NCBI GenBank assembly: GCA_022497145.1
Contig: MU385870.1
Location: forward strand, 194,629 to 258,628
Source of the DNA: Rostrohypoxylon terebratum
Taxonomy: Eukaryota > Ascomycota > Sordariomycetes > Xylariales > Hypoxylaceae
Direction of reading: 5' to 3'
DNA: 64,000 nt
In this document: piece after piece, positions 13,052 to 24,445 of the stretch
Position numbering within the stretch: position 1 is the stretch's first letter
How the letters are laid out: each line of letters starts with the position of its first letter
Program-made: the position numbers and the translations under genes
Notes under the pieces: generated by a model
Told to the model about the DNA's origin: nothing
The model's database searches: none
The model's input: the letters and a program-made list of their open reading frames with translations, nothing else

Positions 13052-14750
13052 GTGCCCGACATGGCGACGTCGACCGTCGCCACTGTCGCCAAAATGGCTT
13101 CCTTCATAATTGGGCTGGCCTCTATCCTTTCCGTCGCATCCGCCGATCAAGCCACCGCGAATACAATGGCCGACTTACCCGGTTATCTAGACCAGTCATC
13201 CATGGCGCTGGTTTTAAGCTCTGACACTGGTCCTGTTGGAGTCAAGTATAAGATTGCGCCTCTAACGGTCGAAGCTGGACTGAATCAGACCAACGAGAAT
13301 GCCTTGAAGGTGAATAACATATAGGCTGAGCTAGATATATTGATGCACAATCACTAACGTATGGTAGGCTTTTAATGTCGAAGGCGATATGCTCATCGTA
13401 GACCAGAATAATTACAACAATAACAATCTCGACATCAAAAACTCGATTGCCTATTTAACCTGCGACTCCAATTCCAACGACTCCTACATCTCTTCAAACG
13501 ACGTGTTAAATTCGGTAATGAGCAGACAACCAAAGGCTATCCTATTGTATAGCACTGCTGGAACTTGTTGCGGTCTTAGCGGATCCAATTTAGACTTTAC
13601 CTCAATCTGGACGATGACCGATTCTCAATCAGCTTGGATGACGAAAAACTGGACATCGGATACCACGGGTGGCGTCGTTCATGCAACGATATCTGGAGGA
13701 AATGACACCGACGTAGATACCGACAATGGGCAATCCCAGGGCGGTAATAATTCGGCGGTGGCGATGAGCATTTTATATAGTATTACGGGTCTAATAACTT
13801 TGCTCTTTCTCATTATCATTGCGACTGGAGCCATCCGAGCACATCGCCACCCCGAGAGATATGGCCCGAGAGCCAGCTACGGCGGAAGACCAAGACAGAG
13901 CCGAGCTAAAGGACTTGCACGAGCCGTTCTAGAGACTCTACCTATCGTTAAATTTGGCGATCCCCAACCTGCAAAACCGGATCCGGAGAACGAACTCGAA
14001 AGTATTGCAGGAGATCGGCCGCAACGCTCAGCATCGCCGATACACCACGATATTACATCAACCGACGTGGAACAGGCGGCTACTTCCAAGATAGCTGCAA
14101 GCGATAACTCCAAGACTGTTGCCGAAGCTCCCGTGGCTACTACCTCGGATCACACTAAGGAGAATAGTGCGCAGGCAGAGGAGGATCATCTTGGTTGTTC
14201 CATCTGTACAGAAGATTTCAGTGTCGGACAAGACGTGCGCGTACTTCCTTGTGACCACAAATTTCACCCACAGTGTGTAGATCCATGGTTGGTCAATGTT
14301 TCCGGCACGTGTCCGTTGTGGTAAGTTACTGAACCCCATCCGCCACCTAAATTATCCGAAATTAATCAGATGACTAGCCGACTTGATCTACGCCCTCGTG
14401 AAGTAGAAGAAGCAGAGGAGGCCAGCGAGGCCAGGGACGAAGTTCCTCAACTGGATGAGGCTGGCCCTGCCGATAGTCATTTAGCCCATGTTCCCGAGGA
14501 TGACGGAGATGGCCCGCAGAGACGGCGTATATCTCGATTTCTCGATTGGAATAGGCTGCGTCACGCATCCGTTGATGAGCGCATCCAAGCTCTTCGACAA
14601 TATCGACAATCCCAAACAGATGCGACGCCGGGCCCAAGTTCAGCTGAGGACCAAAATCAGCATACTCGGTTATCGGATCGGCTGCGGGAGAAGTTTCACA
14701 TTCGAACCAGAGCTCATCCACCAAGTGGTCAAGCCCCTTCGAATCATTGA
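13052..14750 (+). CDS. RING-H2 transmembrane protein, probable E3 ubiquitin ligase
   Basis: This is a probable membrane-bound ubiquitin ligase of the endomembrane system, with the signal peptide / lumenal domain / TM / RING layout of the GRAIL/RNF13 type. Exons are 13052-13309, 13368-14320 and 14378-14750, giving 527 aa. Introns of 58 and 57 nt use GTGAAT and GTAAGT donors. Residues about 15-30 are a hydrophobic signal segment. A lumenal domain with several N-x-S/T sites follows. A single TM lies at about 216-240 (SILYSITGLITLLFLIII), then a basic stop-transfer stretch. The RING-H2 begins CSIC at residue 363 and has CDHKFHPQC; its last Cys (TCPLC) is split across intron 2 (TG|C), which fixes that junction. 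The tail is acidic and then basic. The lumenal part may be a protease-associated domain, but that is inference. An in-frame Met at residue 15 is an alternative start. Confidence 0.85.
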
Positions 14751-15907
14751 GCGTCTACTTAATTTCTATTAATACCTTACTAGAGGTTCTTAATGCACTT
14801 GAGGTGCCGAATGGGTGTAAAGCATCAGGACACGAGGTTACGTGACGAGTAATGGAGCCGTGGCTATCGAGTGACGATAATGGGAAATGGTCGGACAGGA
14901 ATGTTACCTATACCTCGGATAGAGTGGCGTTAAATCTTATCAGGAAGATTAGGGTGTCGAGGGGAAGAATTGCATTGGCCGGCGTTCTATGGTGTGAGGT
15001 CACCTATCTTTTGCAGCCAGAAATGCTTGGCGTTAAGCTGGCGTTAGACAGGGAGGACGATGGACGAGCTCTGTCCAAATCGGCGTGGAGTGATTTCATG
15101 AGATAATGTTAGCAATAAAATCACATAAACCTGTCATTTTACATCGGTATTTTCTTGACATACTTAGGTACCTAATTACTGGCGGGAGTAGTTGGGATCA
15201 TGATGGCTTCTTGGAAATGGGCCTAAAGCTAGCGGTCGCTCAAAACACTTGGATAGTCGGCTTGGTCTAAGGAATAGCCCTTCATTTCCCCGCGCGTAGT
15301 ACAGGATATTACCAAGGTGGTCGGTCACAAGACAGTTCGTGCTATTTTATTTGTCCGATTTTCAGGGGCTTTTAACTAATTTGTTTACCAAGATACCTGC
15401 CTAGGCAGAGGGTACTGCATAGAACAAAATCACCTCGTCTATCCCGTACACATCCCTGAACGGGATATGTATGTCTCACCGAGGGAAGCAGCTCTCACCT
15501 CACCACTACGCACACGCGGATCTCAATTCCTCCAGTGAAACGAAGGCGATCGACTTCATATTTCCCCCTTTCAACAGGGGCTTAAGCCCAGTGTGAAAGT
15601 GGCGGCGATGAAGAGGGGGGAGGAGGGTGTGCATGTCCGTTAGATTCAGGTTAGGAAAACCTAAATGTGTCTGGTTCATGAGTTCGAGATGATGAGCCAA
15701 GAGAGGTTTATTCCTCAGCCAGATTTTCAGGGGAATACCAAGCCCCTACCGGGTTGGTTACGGCGGTCGAATCAGAATAACCATAGGACTAGGTATGTTC
15801 TCAATTTGTTGCCGTACCTAGTGCACGACTGAAGCTATATTGTGTCCGTTCTAATTGCTATACAAGTATATAGTTTATATAGTACCTAGGTAAGTGGCTC
15901 AAATTGT
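14751..15907. other. Intergenic region
   Basis: 3' flank of the RING gene. Open frames are short and without recognisable character. TAGGTACCTAATTA occurs near 15168. Nothing else is seen. Confidence 0.5.
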
Positions 15908-16330
15908 TTATACGGTATGCTCAGGTGGAAACGAATTAGCTTCCAGCTCGATTGCATATGGGCTAGAAGTAGTCCAGATTGTCTGGTCCTCGGACTCTGT
16001 CCCAACCTTAAACCACCATCCGAAATAACGTTCGCCGCATACGACGGGATAAGGCACTTCGGACTCAGATATCTCGATCGGTAACCTTGTCTCCAACATA
16101 TCGATAGGATAGAAGAACCTTATCTGTATCGTATCGGAATGGCACGCGTCATATTCATCCAGCCAGCGCACCTGGCCAACGGTGGTTACACCTTTTCTCT
16201 TCCTTCTTGTTTCTCTTTCCGGGCTGTCCTTCCTAAGTTCGAAGTCGTCTGTGCAATAATCTAAGCGAGAAGCGAACGGGTAGCATGTACGATATGGCTT
16301 CACTCCTGTTGAATCGGAACGGGGCGCCAT
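15908..16330 (-). CDS. Hypothetical protein, small, uncertain
   Basis: A 140-codon frame with balanced amino-acid use. It starts MAPRSDSTG, has a very basic stretch (RETRRKRKG) at about 40-48, and then a Trp/Tyr/Phe-rich half (VRWLDEYDACH, RFFYPIDML, RYFGWWFKV). No family is recognised. Upstream in the same frame there is a stop shortly before the Met. Another frame (16415-16233) overlaps the 5' end, so a spliced or frameshifted longer gene is possible. It could be a real lineage-specific gene, a fragment of a decayed one, or chance. Composition is the only support. Confidence 0.35.
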   Translation of the reverse strand: MAPRSDSTGVKPYRTCYPFASRLDYCTDDFELRKDSPERETRRKRKGVTTVGQVRWLDEYDACHSDTIQIRFFYPIDMLETRLPIEISESEVPYPVVCGERYFGWWFKVGTESEDQTIWTTSSPYAIELEANSFPPEHTV

Positions 16331-16415
16331 CGTCAGTTCCGCCTCCGCCTTTGGCCAGTACCGTCATCGGACTGATACTATTTGTCACTACTATTTCTAT
16401 ACTGTCATGGTTCAT

Positions 16416-17595
16416 AAGTTTGTATTTCGTCCTGGGCCTCTAAGGAACTGGCGCTAATGACTAGAGCAGCACAGAGGGCGCTTGCCGTGAAGACTTGGTG
16501 GCATCTCCCGCCCGTCGCGTGGTGTAAGCTCCCTCCCTTCGAAAGATGACATGTCCGAGTGACACATTTGTGAATACTAACAGAGGCTCATTCGATGTTT
16601 AGTGATCTTTGCTCTTTATATAGATTCGTGGAGTTTTGTGTTTGCGACAGGTATCATCAACTATGGCGTTGGCATCAATTCGAACGAGGGCGTCTGCTCC
16701 GCTGCTATTCTTTTGTATCTCTTCTGTTATATAACCACCAAAGTCCGTATTAACGCCATCCCCTCGCATCCTCCACAGAAACGTGCTAATGCAAATCACA
16801 GGTTGTGAGGAACTGGCCCCTTTCTTATTAACAATGTGCTCTATACTCACATTAAACAGTTGATATATATGTTTCTTGTCGAGAAAGCAGTAAGTATAAC
16901 AACTCCGTCTTAAATTATATTAGAGAGATTAATATCAGAATTAGTTCATGATCCGAGATGGCCCCAAAAGAAGGCTCGAATCAAAACTGTATCTCTTTAA
17001 CTCGTTTGGAATACTCAGTAAGACTCATATGTGTTTCCAACATTCCCATACCTAGCTCACCGACCTACAACAGCCGTATATGGGATAATGCTCATATTGA
17101 ATGTCGTCTAGTAAGTCAAATGGTAGGACTCTCAACTAAGGGGCACTTGCTAATCTGCTCGCCTCTCAGCCGTAACGCACGCCTAGAAAAAGGCCGGTGT
17201 ATCGTAGGAATAGGGAGGCAGGGCTTAATTCCTTTCATAACTATTAATCTTGTGGTATTGGTATGGTATATTCCAAGTTTTGTCCCACACACAAACCGCT
17301 AAATTCGTATCATATATAGGCTTACCTCACGATCGTGTTCTTGAACCCCTTAAGAGGTTAGATAATCGTACCTTATAAAGCTGCCCTACCGGATTTTCTA
17401 ATCGGTTTATATCTAGGTATAACTGCCTTCCAAAGCATATACAACGTGCCGGCTAGCCCAAGGCTACGTAATGTAGCTATACGGACTTTCCTTGGGGCTC
17501 TATGTACGACTATTTCGACTGTCATGTATGTTTTTTTTCTACCACAAAGAAGATAACCGGCGATGGTCGTTCTAACTCTCAATTAAAGAAACCTT
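16416..17595. other. Intergenic region
   Basis: Several unrelated open frames of 60-115 codons lie on both strands with no motif that can be named. The stretch is AT-leaning. It probably holds the promoter of the 17596 gene. Confidence 0.45.
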
Positions 17596-18837
17596 GTGGT
17601 TCTTATGGTGCTGGACGGCGAGCCAGGATGGGTGTTCCTCACTTGTTGCAACGCAGATAGTAAGTACTACTACCCTCTCCCTACAGCCAAAGGATCACTT
17701 CTTAACCCCCGAACAGTTCTTTTCTCGGCCCTTATAATCCAATGGGTCACGCGCCATGACCCCTACACTACCAATCCGAGTGCCTCCTCGTCCTTCCCTA
17801 CCAAACACGCCTCGTACCGACCGCGTCCCGGCACCCCCTCACTTCCGCGTCCGCTATCACGCCACAACTCCAAGAAACTCGCCATATCGCTACCGCTCGC
17901 GACGACGAGCACCTCTCAATACGAGCACATATTCGGGGACCCAGACCCCCCAGCAGACCCTCCCTTAGCCCCCCTAGCTCCCCTAGCCCCCCTAGCGCGC
18001 AGCGACAGCGGCATCGGCACAGCAAGCAAAAAGCCAGAGTCGACCTCCCACGACGAGCCCGACGACGCCACGATCCTAACCCCGATCCCCAAGCCGATCC
18101 CCGTCGAAATAAACCTAGGAAACCACGCCGAGCTCCCCACGACCCCGACCAGCTCTCCCAGCCCAACCCCGAGTTCCATCCGTAGCCGCAAGCACAACCG
18201 TACGCCCACCCGTCCACTAAGCCGCAGCCGCAGCCTCAGAACGACGGCCTCAAGAATCCCAGACACAGACCCAGAACCTGACACCCCCTGGCTGTCCTCC
18301 CTAACCCGCGCGCACTCGCAAGCCCTAAGAAGCGCCCACGACCGGGACACCGTGATCCCAATCCCCCTCTCCCCCATCAAGCCCCCTGAGCCCGCCCCCA
18401 CCACCGCACCTTCCGTATCCGCCGCCGTAGCCGCGGACCTAGAGCGGATCCGACGCTACCGCGACCGGCGCGCCCCAACCACAGTCACAACCGCAACCGC
18501 ATCTACAACCGCATCCCCACCGCCGCCGCCACCACCTCCCGCCTCAACCTCAACCTCCACGTCCCCGCCAACCCGTGCCTCCGCCTCGAGCGCGACCTCG
18601 ACACCTCTCCCCCGATCCCCGTCGACGCTGACCCGGACGCCCACAGCACCGGGATCGAGGCTATCGCGAGCGACATCCACATCGCAGGCGCGCAGCCCGC
18701 AACGCCCGGGCTCCGCATCACAGTACTGGATCAGCGAGTTGGCGTTCGAAGGGGGCGAGGAGGAGTTGCCCTGGCACGATCTGGTGGTTTTGGATGAAGG
18801 GGATGGGGATAGGGTTGGTTTTGGGGGTTGGATCTGA
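17596..18837 (+). CDS. Pro/Ser/Thr-rich hypothetical protein
   Basis: A 413-codon open frame with no recognised domain. It is largely disordered: PLAPLAPLAPLA and SPSPTPSS repeats, SR-rich patches (RPLSRSRSLR), an octaproline run at about residue 305 and Thr/Ser-rich stretches. A short folded-looking segment (LERIRRYRDRR) lies near 285. The C-terminus is the most protein-like part (QYWISELAFEGGEEELPWHDLVVLDEG). The plus strand is extremely C-rich, so the antisense frames also stay open; those are shadows. The N-terminal 50 residues look less coding and no further in-frame Met follows, so the true start may lie in an upstream exon or further in. A second open frame starts at ATG 17756. A regulatory or scaffold role is possible but unproven. 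Confidence 0.6.
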   Translation: MVLMVLDGEPGWVFLTCCNADSKYYYPLPTAKGSLLNPRTVLFSALIIQWVTRHDPYTTNPSASSSFPTKHASYRPRPGTPSLPRPLSRHNSKKLAISLPLATTSTSQYEHIFGDPDPPADPPLAPLAPLAPLARSDSGIGTASKKPESTSHDEPDDATILTPIPKPIPVEINLGNHAELPTTPTSSPSPTPSSIRSRKHNRTPTRPLSRSRSLRTTASRIPDTDPEPDTPWLSSLTRAHSQALRSAHDRDTVIPIPLSPIKPPEPAPTTAPSVSAAVAADLERIRRYRDRRAPTTVTTATASTTASPPPPPPPPASTSTSTSPPTRASASSATSTPLPRSPSTLTRTPTAPGSRLSRATSTSQARSPQRPGSASQYWISELAFEGGEEELPWHDLVVLDEGDGDRVGFGGWI

Positions 18838-19412
18838 ATGTTGACGAAGTCTGTTCCTTTTTGATGCAGCACATAGGTAATGACATGGAAGGGGAATTGG
18901 AATGTAAAACGTTGTAGATAAGAATTACTTATAATTGTTTGTGTACCTAGTAATGTTTAATGATATTCTAAACGCCACTTGGCGATACTCGTGCTGAACC
19001 TGTAAGAATGCATTCCCTCTCAACGCTTGCTATTTAGGTAATTACTAGGTCTCATTTAGTCACTATTATTACACAGAAAAAACGAGAATATTACATCACT
19101 TATAGGATCAAGAAAGAATTAGTTTGGCTAAAAGCTTCGGTTTTTGATTTCGTGGTGCCCCCGTATCTTCATGAATCCTACCCTGATTCCTGAAATGCCC
19201 TTCCTCCATATAAACGAGATTAGATCCTGGCGGGGGTGACCCCTAATGGCCAGATATCTACCGGTGACCCAATATGAGCCAAACTATGTACAAAGAAGTT
19301 AAATTCCGGTTTTTGGTAATCCATCGCGATGCAAGAGCCCACCTCCCTAAAAATCATGGAACAAGAAGTTGTGTTAGAATAGAAACAGTACCACTCAAAG
19401 TGAGTAGTTCAT
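18838..19412. other. Intergenic region between convergent genes
   Basis: 575 bp between the ends of the Pro-rich gene and the glucanase gene. It is AT-rich, holds both 3' flanks, and shows no frame worth calling. Confidence 0.6.
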
Positions 19413-20621
19413 TTACACGGTGCCGGCAAAGATCTCGCCGAAGTCGCTTAGTGTTGTGGTGGTGTTCATGAGGCTGCCTTCGCTGAGCCAGAAGTACGAG
19501 TACTTCTCGACAAAGCTGTATTCGTCGCTCTCTAACTTGTCAACGACGGTCTTCATGAAGGTGTTCACGTCGCCACTCTGTGCTGCGAACTCAGTAACCC
19601 AGACGTTCTTGTTCTCGCAAGCCTCGTGTACCTTCGTGATGTGGTCTAGGAATTGGGTAGCACCGTCGGTACCACCGGGGCCATACCAATGAGCGGCACA
19701 GAAGTCGACCTGGCATCCGCCGGCGCAAGCAGTGAAGAACTGCGTGAGCCAACTGATACCTTGGCCTTCGCTCTCGCTGCTAGAAATAGCAGGCGAGCTG
19801 ATCTTGACCTTGCCAGCATACTTGGCGAAGTATTGCTTGTGTCCGTCAGCGGCTTCGGAAGGCGACATGTTGGCTTGGCTGCTAATGTCAGGCTCGTTGA
19901 AGCTGAGGAAGGCGGTAGATCCACGGTCAATGGCGGCCTTGGCCTTGTCATCCCAGCCAGTGGAGTGGTCAGATGCGGTGGACCAAAGCATAGGGTAGAA
20001 CATGACACTCTCTTCCAAACCGTTGGGGTCAGGGGTCCAGTTGTATGCCCATGTGAGCTTACCACCTAAGCCCAAGACAGTGCTTACGAGGCTGGCATCA
20101 TTGTATGCAGCACCTCGCTTGCCAGTGGAAGAGCTGGACGAAGTGGAGGTGGTGACCGATGACTCAGCTTCGGCAGCAGAGGAGGTAGTGCTAGCAACAG
20201 CCTCAATAGTAGGCTGAGCAGAAGTAGTCGAGGCGGCATCGTGCACAATAGGGGAGGCTGCAGCAGTAGAGCTGGTGGTAGGAATCTCGACAACCGGCGT
20301 AGAGGTAGAGGAAGGCTTGACCAAGGTGACGACGGTAGTGGGTACGCTTGGGGTTGACAGAGGTGAGGTTGAGCTGACGGCGGAAGGAGTAGGCTCGGAC
20401 TCAGCCTCAACCTTAACCGATGAAGAAGTCGGGATGGCGATGGTGGGTCCTTCCTCACCTTCAGTTACAGTCCTCGTAACATAGTCGGTAACAATGACGG
20501 TGTCAGTCTCGGCCCAGACGATTGCTCTCTTAGGGTGAACATGGCGGTGGAAGGGGCCAGCAGCAACTTCCTTCACCGAGGCGGCAGCGCAAAGCGCTAG
20601 AATGGTAGCTTTGGAAAGCAT
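19413..20621 (-). CDS. Secreted GH128-like glycoside hydrolase (beta-1,3-glucanase type)
   Basis: This is a probable extracellular or cell-wall endo-beta-1,3-glucanase of the fungal Asl1-like / GH128 fold. It is a single exon of 402 aa. Residues 1-21 are a signal peptide (LALCAAASVKEVAA). A dibasic HPKR site follows at about 32. Residues about 60-165 are Ser/Thr/Val-rich, the expected heavily O-glycosylated linker. A second dibasic site (GKR, about 167) lies just before the catalytic domain. The catalytic domain begins GLGGKLTWAYNWTPDP and contains FLSFNEPD (acid/base Glu about 243), FCAAHWYGPGG and VWVTEFA (nucleophile Glu about 343), ending EIFAGTV. No GPI signal is seen. Family assignment is from these motifs. 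Exact substrate preference is inferred. Confidence 0.88.
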   Translation of the reverse strand: MLSKATILALCAAASVKEVAAGPFHRHVHPKRAIVWAETDTVIVTDYVTRTVTEGEEGPTIAIPTSSSVKVEAESEPTPSAVSSTSPLSTPSVPTTVVTLVKPSSTSTPVVEIPTTSSTAAASPIVHDAASTTSAQPTIEAVASTTSSAAEAESSVTTSTSSSSSTGKRGAAYNDASLVSTVLGLGGKLTWAYNWTPDPNGLEESVMFYPMLWSTASDHSTGWDDKAKAAIDRGSTAFLSFNEPDISSQANMSPSEAADGHKQYFAKYAGKVKISSPAISSSESEGQGISWLTQFFTACAGGCQVDFCAAHWYGPGGTDGATQFLDHITKVHEACENKNVWVTEFAAQSGDVNTFMKTVVDKLESDEYSFVEKYSYFWLSEGSLMNTTTTLSDFGEIFAGTV

Positions 20622-21455
20622 CTTGAATTGTATGGATATTTCCTGGAGGGGTTATTCGACGATCTAAAGTTCTATGTTCTTGGAGTTCGTATATTCTCTT
20701 ATTCTTTCTAGAATTGATGTTATAATTTCCGGTTAAGGAGTGTGTAAGGCGCCAGCAGTCCAGTCAAAGGAGAGTGGGACAACGATAATATCGTGTCAGA
20801 GAAATGAATGAATTTGTCAACGGGGTGTAGTACGCTCTGCGCAGTGGTGATACTGGTGATGAGACGGACAGGAACCAAGTCGTGCAGTCTATCAAAGACG
20901 CAGAAGGAATGATGCGAGTTTGATGAGGATTGATATTGCACCCTTGGACAATGCGTGTTAGCTGTAGTTGGGTCGTGTGCGTGTGACGTTTGACGGAAGG
21001 ACAACGGACAACACAAGAGGATGTTGACTAAGGGTGCCGTCTTGTCGTCTTTATAACTCAAGGTCAACTCAACCACAAAGAACAGGACAAGGTGAGATGG
21101 AGGTGGATGAATGGGTCGAAGCTGGCGACCTTATGTGGAAATGTACAACAAGAAATGAATGTGTGGGGTTTGGAATGAGGGTAGTAATTCTCGGCTGGAA
21201 AAGGAGAGAAATACGGTAACTGTGGGTTGAAAAGGAGTGAACGAAAGGAAAAAAAGGTGGGAAGAATTTATTCACGCCAGCGTTTTATGTCGCTTACTGA
21301 ATAAGTCATAAGAGAAGGAAGACCTGACGACTAGGAGGTTGACAGAACGGTTAGGGACGACCCAACGAACAGACAAAGTTCAAGCAGCAAATCGGGATAG
21401 GGTGGGGCAATGCGGGTCCACTGCCTATCCTGTCTGTCCCAGGGGTTAGTACATA

Positions 21456-21485
21456 GAAGACAAGGAAGACAAGGAAGACAAGGAG
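21456..21485. repeat. Tandem 9-mer AAGGAAGAC
   Basis: Three near-identical units (AGAAGAC, AAGGAAGAC, AAGGAAGAC) in intergenic DNA upstream of the glucanase gene. Confidence 0.7.
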
Positions 21486-21654
21486 CCCCTTCTGCCCTGT
21501 CACTGGCTAGACCTTCCTCAGCCAACCACTAATAACTGTTTCTCCTAGGTACATAGTAAAAGGCTTTTTCTGAGGCTATTAGCTACGATAGCTGCGACAG
21601 CTGCGACTGGGCGCTATCTAACCTACCTAGGGTCGGGTTCAATGCCAAGACTGG

Positions 21655-21687
21655 TAGTAGCCGTAGCCATAGCCGTAGCCGTAGCTA
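21655..21687. repeat. Tandem 6-mer CCGTAG
   Basis: GTAGCC units run about five times with one change (CCATAG). The array is intergenic. Confidence 0.75.
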
Positions 21688-22882
21688 CCTGGTACTATAA
21701 GTAAACCGTGGCCATGGGTGTTGGGGGCAGACCTTTCCAGCGCACGGAAGATCTCGCAATTGCCCACACTAGAATCAGGGAAGATTAGCGCAAATCGATT
21801 TGCTACCTACCTAGTACCTAGTACTGGAGGTATTGTTACGCCATTCATACCTAGTACTACTATAGTAGGGGGTTAGTAGTAATAATTGTAATTGATCGCT
21901 GTAATCTACAGCATCTATCCGCCTCCAAGTCCAACTGTTCGGATGAAAACCTGACATCAGCCATTGATTCCTATTGGCCATAATCAGACAATTGTCGCAG
22001 TCACAAAGATACAACTCGTGCATTTTCTTTTATTCAGATATTATAGACGTATTTCGGAGTCTTGGTGCACCTTTGGAGGCACAGGATCTAGCTTTTCTTT
22101 GAATACTTGAGTCTTGAGTCTTGGATACACCCCTACTAGCATTTCCAATATTAGATGCTGCACAAATTCTACAAGAATATAATAATTCAACAACAATTCA
22201 ACTGCATCAAAATATATCCCTTTCAGAAGGATGGCGACACCGACTGGCTACATAGTACATCGGCAGCTGCTCAGACCATCATGTGAACCATGCACATGTT
22301 TTTGAAAAATATTTACAATTTGTGTCAATCTGTGTCATTTTTACAAGATGGCTAACCAAACAGTAGCCTATCAATGACCAATCACATCATTTAACCACCC
22401 AACCATCGACCTGCTATGTGGCCTTGGCGCCAGGTCAGACTGGCTGACTGGGCATCTTCTTACGTAGTGCATGCAGGTACCGCTCGAAAGCTGCAGGAAC
22501 AAGGCAACATTAGTAGACCGCTAAACACGAATAGCGATGAGCTGATGGGTGGGAGGATTCAGGGGGTTTGTTACAGGTTTGCGAGTCTGTACAGTTTATG
22601 TATCTCACCGCACCGATTCGGCGGTGCGATACGCAACTGTACAACGAATAAGTCCGGGCAGCAAACACTATACTAGGTACTAGGTACTTATTTAGGGTTC
22701 TCTCTTCCAACTTTTCTAGAATGCGAGAGGGGAAAGTTGCAAAATACGAATCGAGCATAATGCTGCATTTCAACACTTTACTTTATCAGGAAGATATCCC
22801 TATCCCAGTGTATGCCGCGGACGCTCCGAGTCTTGGTTTTATTCACAAAGGAGTCAAGGACCCTTTGAAATGTCAAGGAAGT

Positions 22883-22903
22883 AAAAAAAAAAAAAAAAAA
22901 AAA
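22883..22903. repeat. A(21) homopolymer
   Basis: An uninterrupted run of 21 A on the plus strand in intergenic DNA. Length is likely to be variable and prone to sequencing error. A poly-A tail scar of a retroposed copy is possible, but no upstream coding fragment was recognised. Confidence 0.85.
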
Positions 22904-24157
22904 GGCAAGAGCGAAAGAGAAAGCAAACCAACATGTCTTGCTCGTCAACCTGCCGCGCGCTCTTTTTTCCTGCCAAATGCAGTGGCGGTCTCAACTACAC
23001 ACAGCGCTTCCCTTCGGCCATTATTTCATTCGATCCACGTGTGGGACTTTGGGGGTTGAGGTGACGGCCATTTACCAGCCAGACCAGTCAGACCAAGATA
23101 GACTTGGTAGACCTTGTCAGGACTAGATGGTCCGCGCTCTTTTTCTCTTCCGTTGTGCTTACGCCTTGCTTCTAATCGGGCCTAGCGTCTTACGTGGACA
23201 CACGCAGTGTTACCGGCAGACCGGGGATCTACAGAGGTCCCTTGCGAGGAATTGAGAGAGGAGACATCTGGACTGAAAGAATTAACAAGCCTAAGAAGCA
23301 TTGCCCTACGAATGACGTGGTTTGTGGGACACGTTCGTCCTCCTGTGAAACTGTTAAAACGAAATTACTACTCTCGAGGTAATTTCGCTACTCATGAAGT
23401 TGCGACACCACATGCGTTGCCACATACGTTGCCATACGCAGATAGATAGACCGCAGCCGGGCAATCGAGGTCTCGAGGTCAGGACTCAAGCAGAGTCAGC
23501 CAGTCAGCACACTGTTGAGTCTTGACAAGCTCGTGGCAGCATGGCAGCATGGTTCCCATGTCGACATTCTTTTTTTCTCCAAGGTTCCTAGGTTTCAAGG
23601 TTTCAAGGTTTCGTGCCCCTGTCAGATTGCAACAGCATATCAAAGCTTAACTTTTCTTTCTTTGGCCTTCTTTCGACGCTAATCGGCCGATCCTGGAGGA
23701 TCGATTGCCCCCCTTGTGAATGGAGTGATTCGACGAATCGACTCTTTTTGCTCGATTCCTGACTAAGGATGATTTCCTGTTCGAGGATGTTTATTGTGCG
23801 GGCCATCAAATTTCGACCAGCCTCGGAATCGGTCCATCAGTAGAAAAAGGAAGTTCACTTACTGTATTAATTGATTCGTGGAGAGACATGAGGCTTGATC
23901 CGATACCCTATCCAACCTATCAGCTGTTCTAGACTGTGACTAGGATTGGTCAGAACTATCTTCGCAATTTCATCGCAAATTTCCTGACACAGGTGGGTTA
24001 CGGAAATAGCTTCGTTTACCTACGCAGTACGTCAGCCCTGGTTATCTAAGACAAATCCATCTGTAGAGCCGTCTGGACGCGTCACGCAACAAGAATATCA
24101 AGATTGCGAGGTCTTTTTATAGGTATCTCAGCGTTCCGTAAAGATGTGATATGGGAT

Positions 24158-24445
24158 TTAAGGTGAAGACGGTGCCATTGCCATGGGTTGCATGGGGATT
24201 TCTAGTTCTTCTGCGATGAGCCGTCGGAACTGCGCATGAACACCGTTTGCCAACGACTCTTGTCTTGGTCGTTCCGAATGGATAATATAAAGATGTCTTG
24301 CCTCGACGGAGGGTCTTGCGGAAGCACTCGACCGCATGGCAAAATCTTGGCTCTTTACGTAGTACAGCTTCCGAGCCTCGTCTGACCAACCATCAATGAC
24401 GGTTTGGGAAAACACAAGCTCATTGTCAATAACTCTATTTTTCAT
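24158..24445 (-). CDS. Doubtful small hypothetical protein
   Basis: A 95-codon frame starting MKNRVIDNEL with a charged, helix-like composition (GWSDEARKLYYVKSQDFA, RHLYIIHSERPRQE, FRRLIAEELEIP). Composition resembles a folded protein more than the neighbouring chance frames do. No family is recognised, no clear splice partners are seen, and it is isolated. It may be a remnant exon. Confidence 0.25.
   Translation of the reverse strand: MKNRVIDNELVFSQTVIDGWSDEARKLYYVKSQDFAMRSSASARPSVEARHLYIIHSERPRQESLANGVHAQFRRLIAEELEIPMQPMAMAPSSP

Noticed and set aside
17798..18872. Long minus-strand frames (139, 162 and 138 codons) opposite the Pro-rich gene
   Set aside because: They mirror an extremely C-rich coding strand where stop codons are rare. 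Composition is Gly/Arg/Val-dominated and shows no domain.
19646..20065. Minus and plus frames overlapping the glucanase gene
   Set aside because: Shadows of a confidently identified catalytic domain.
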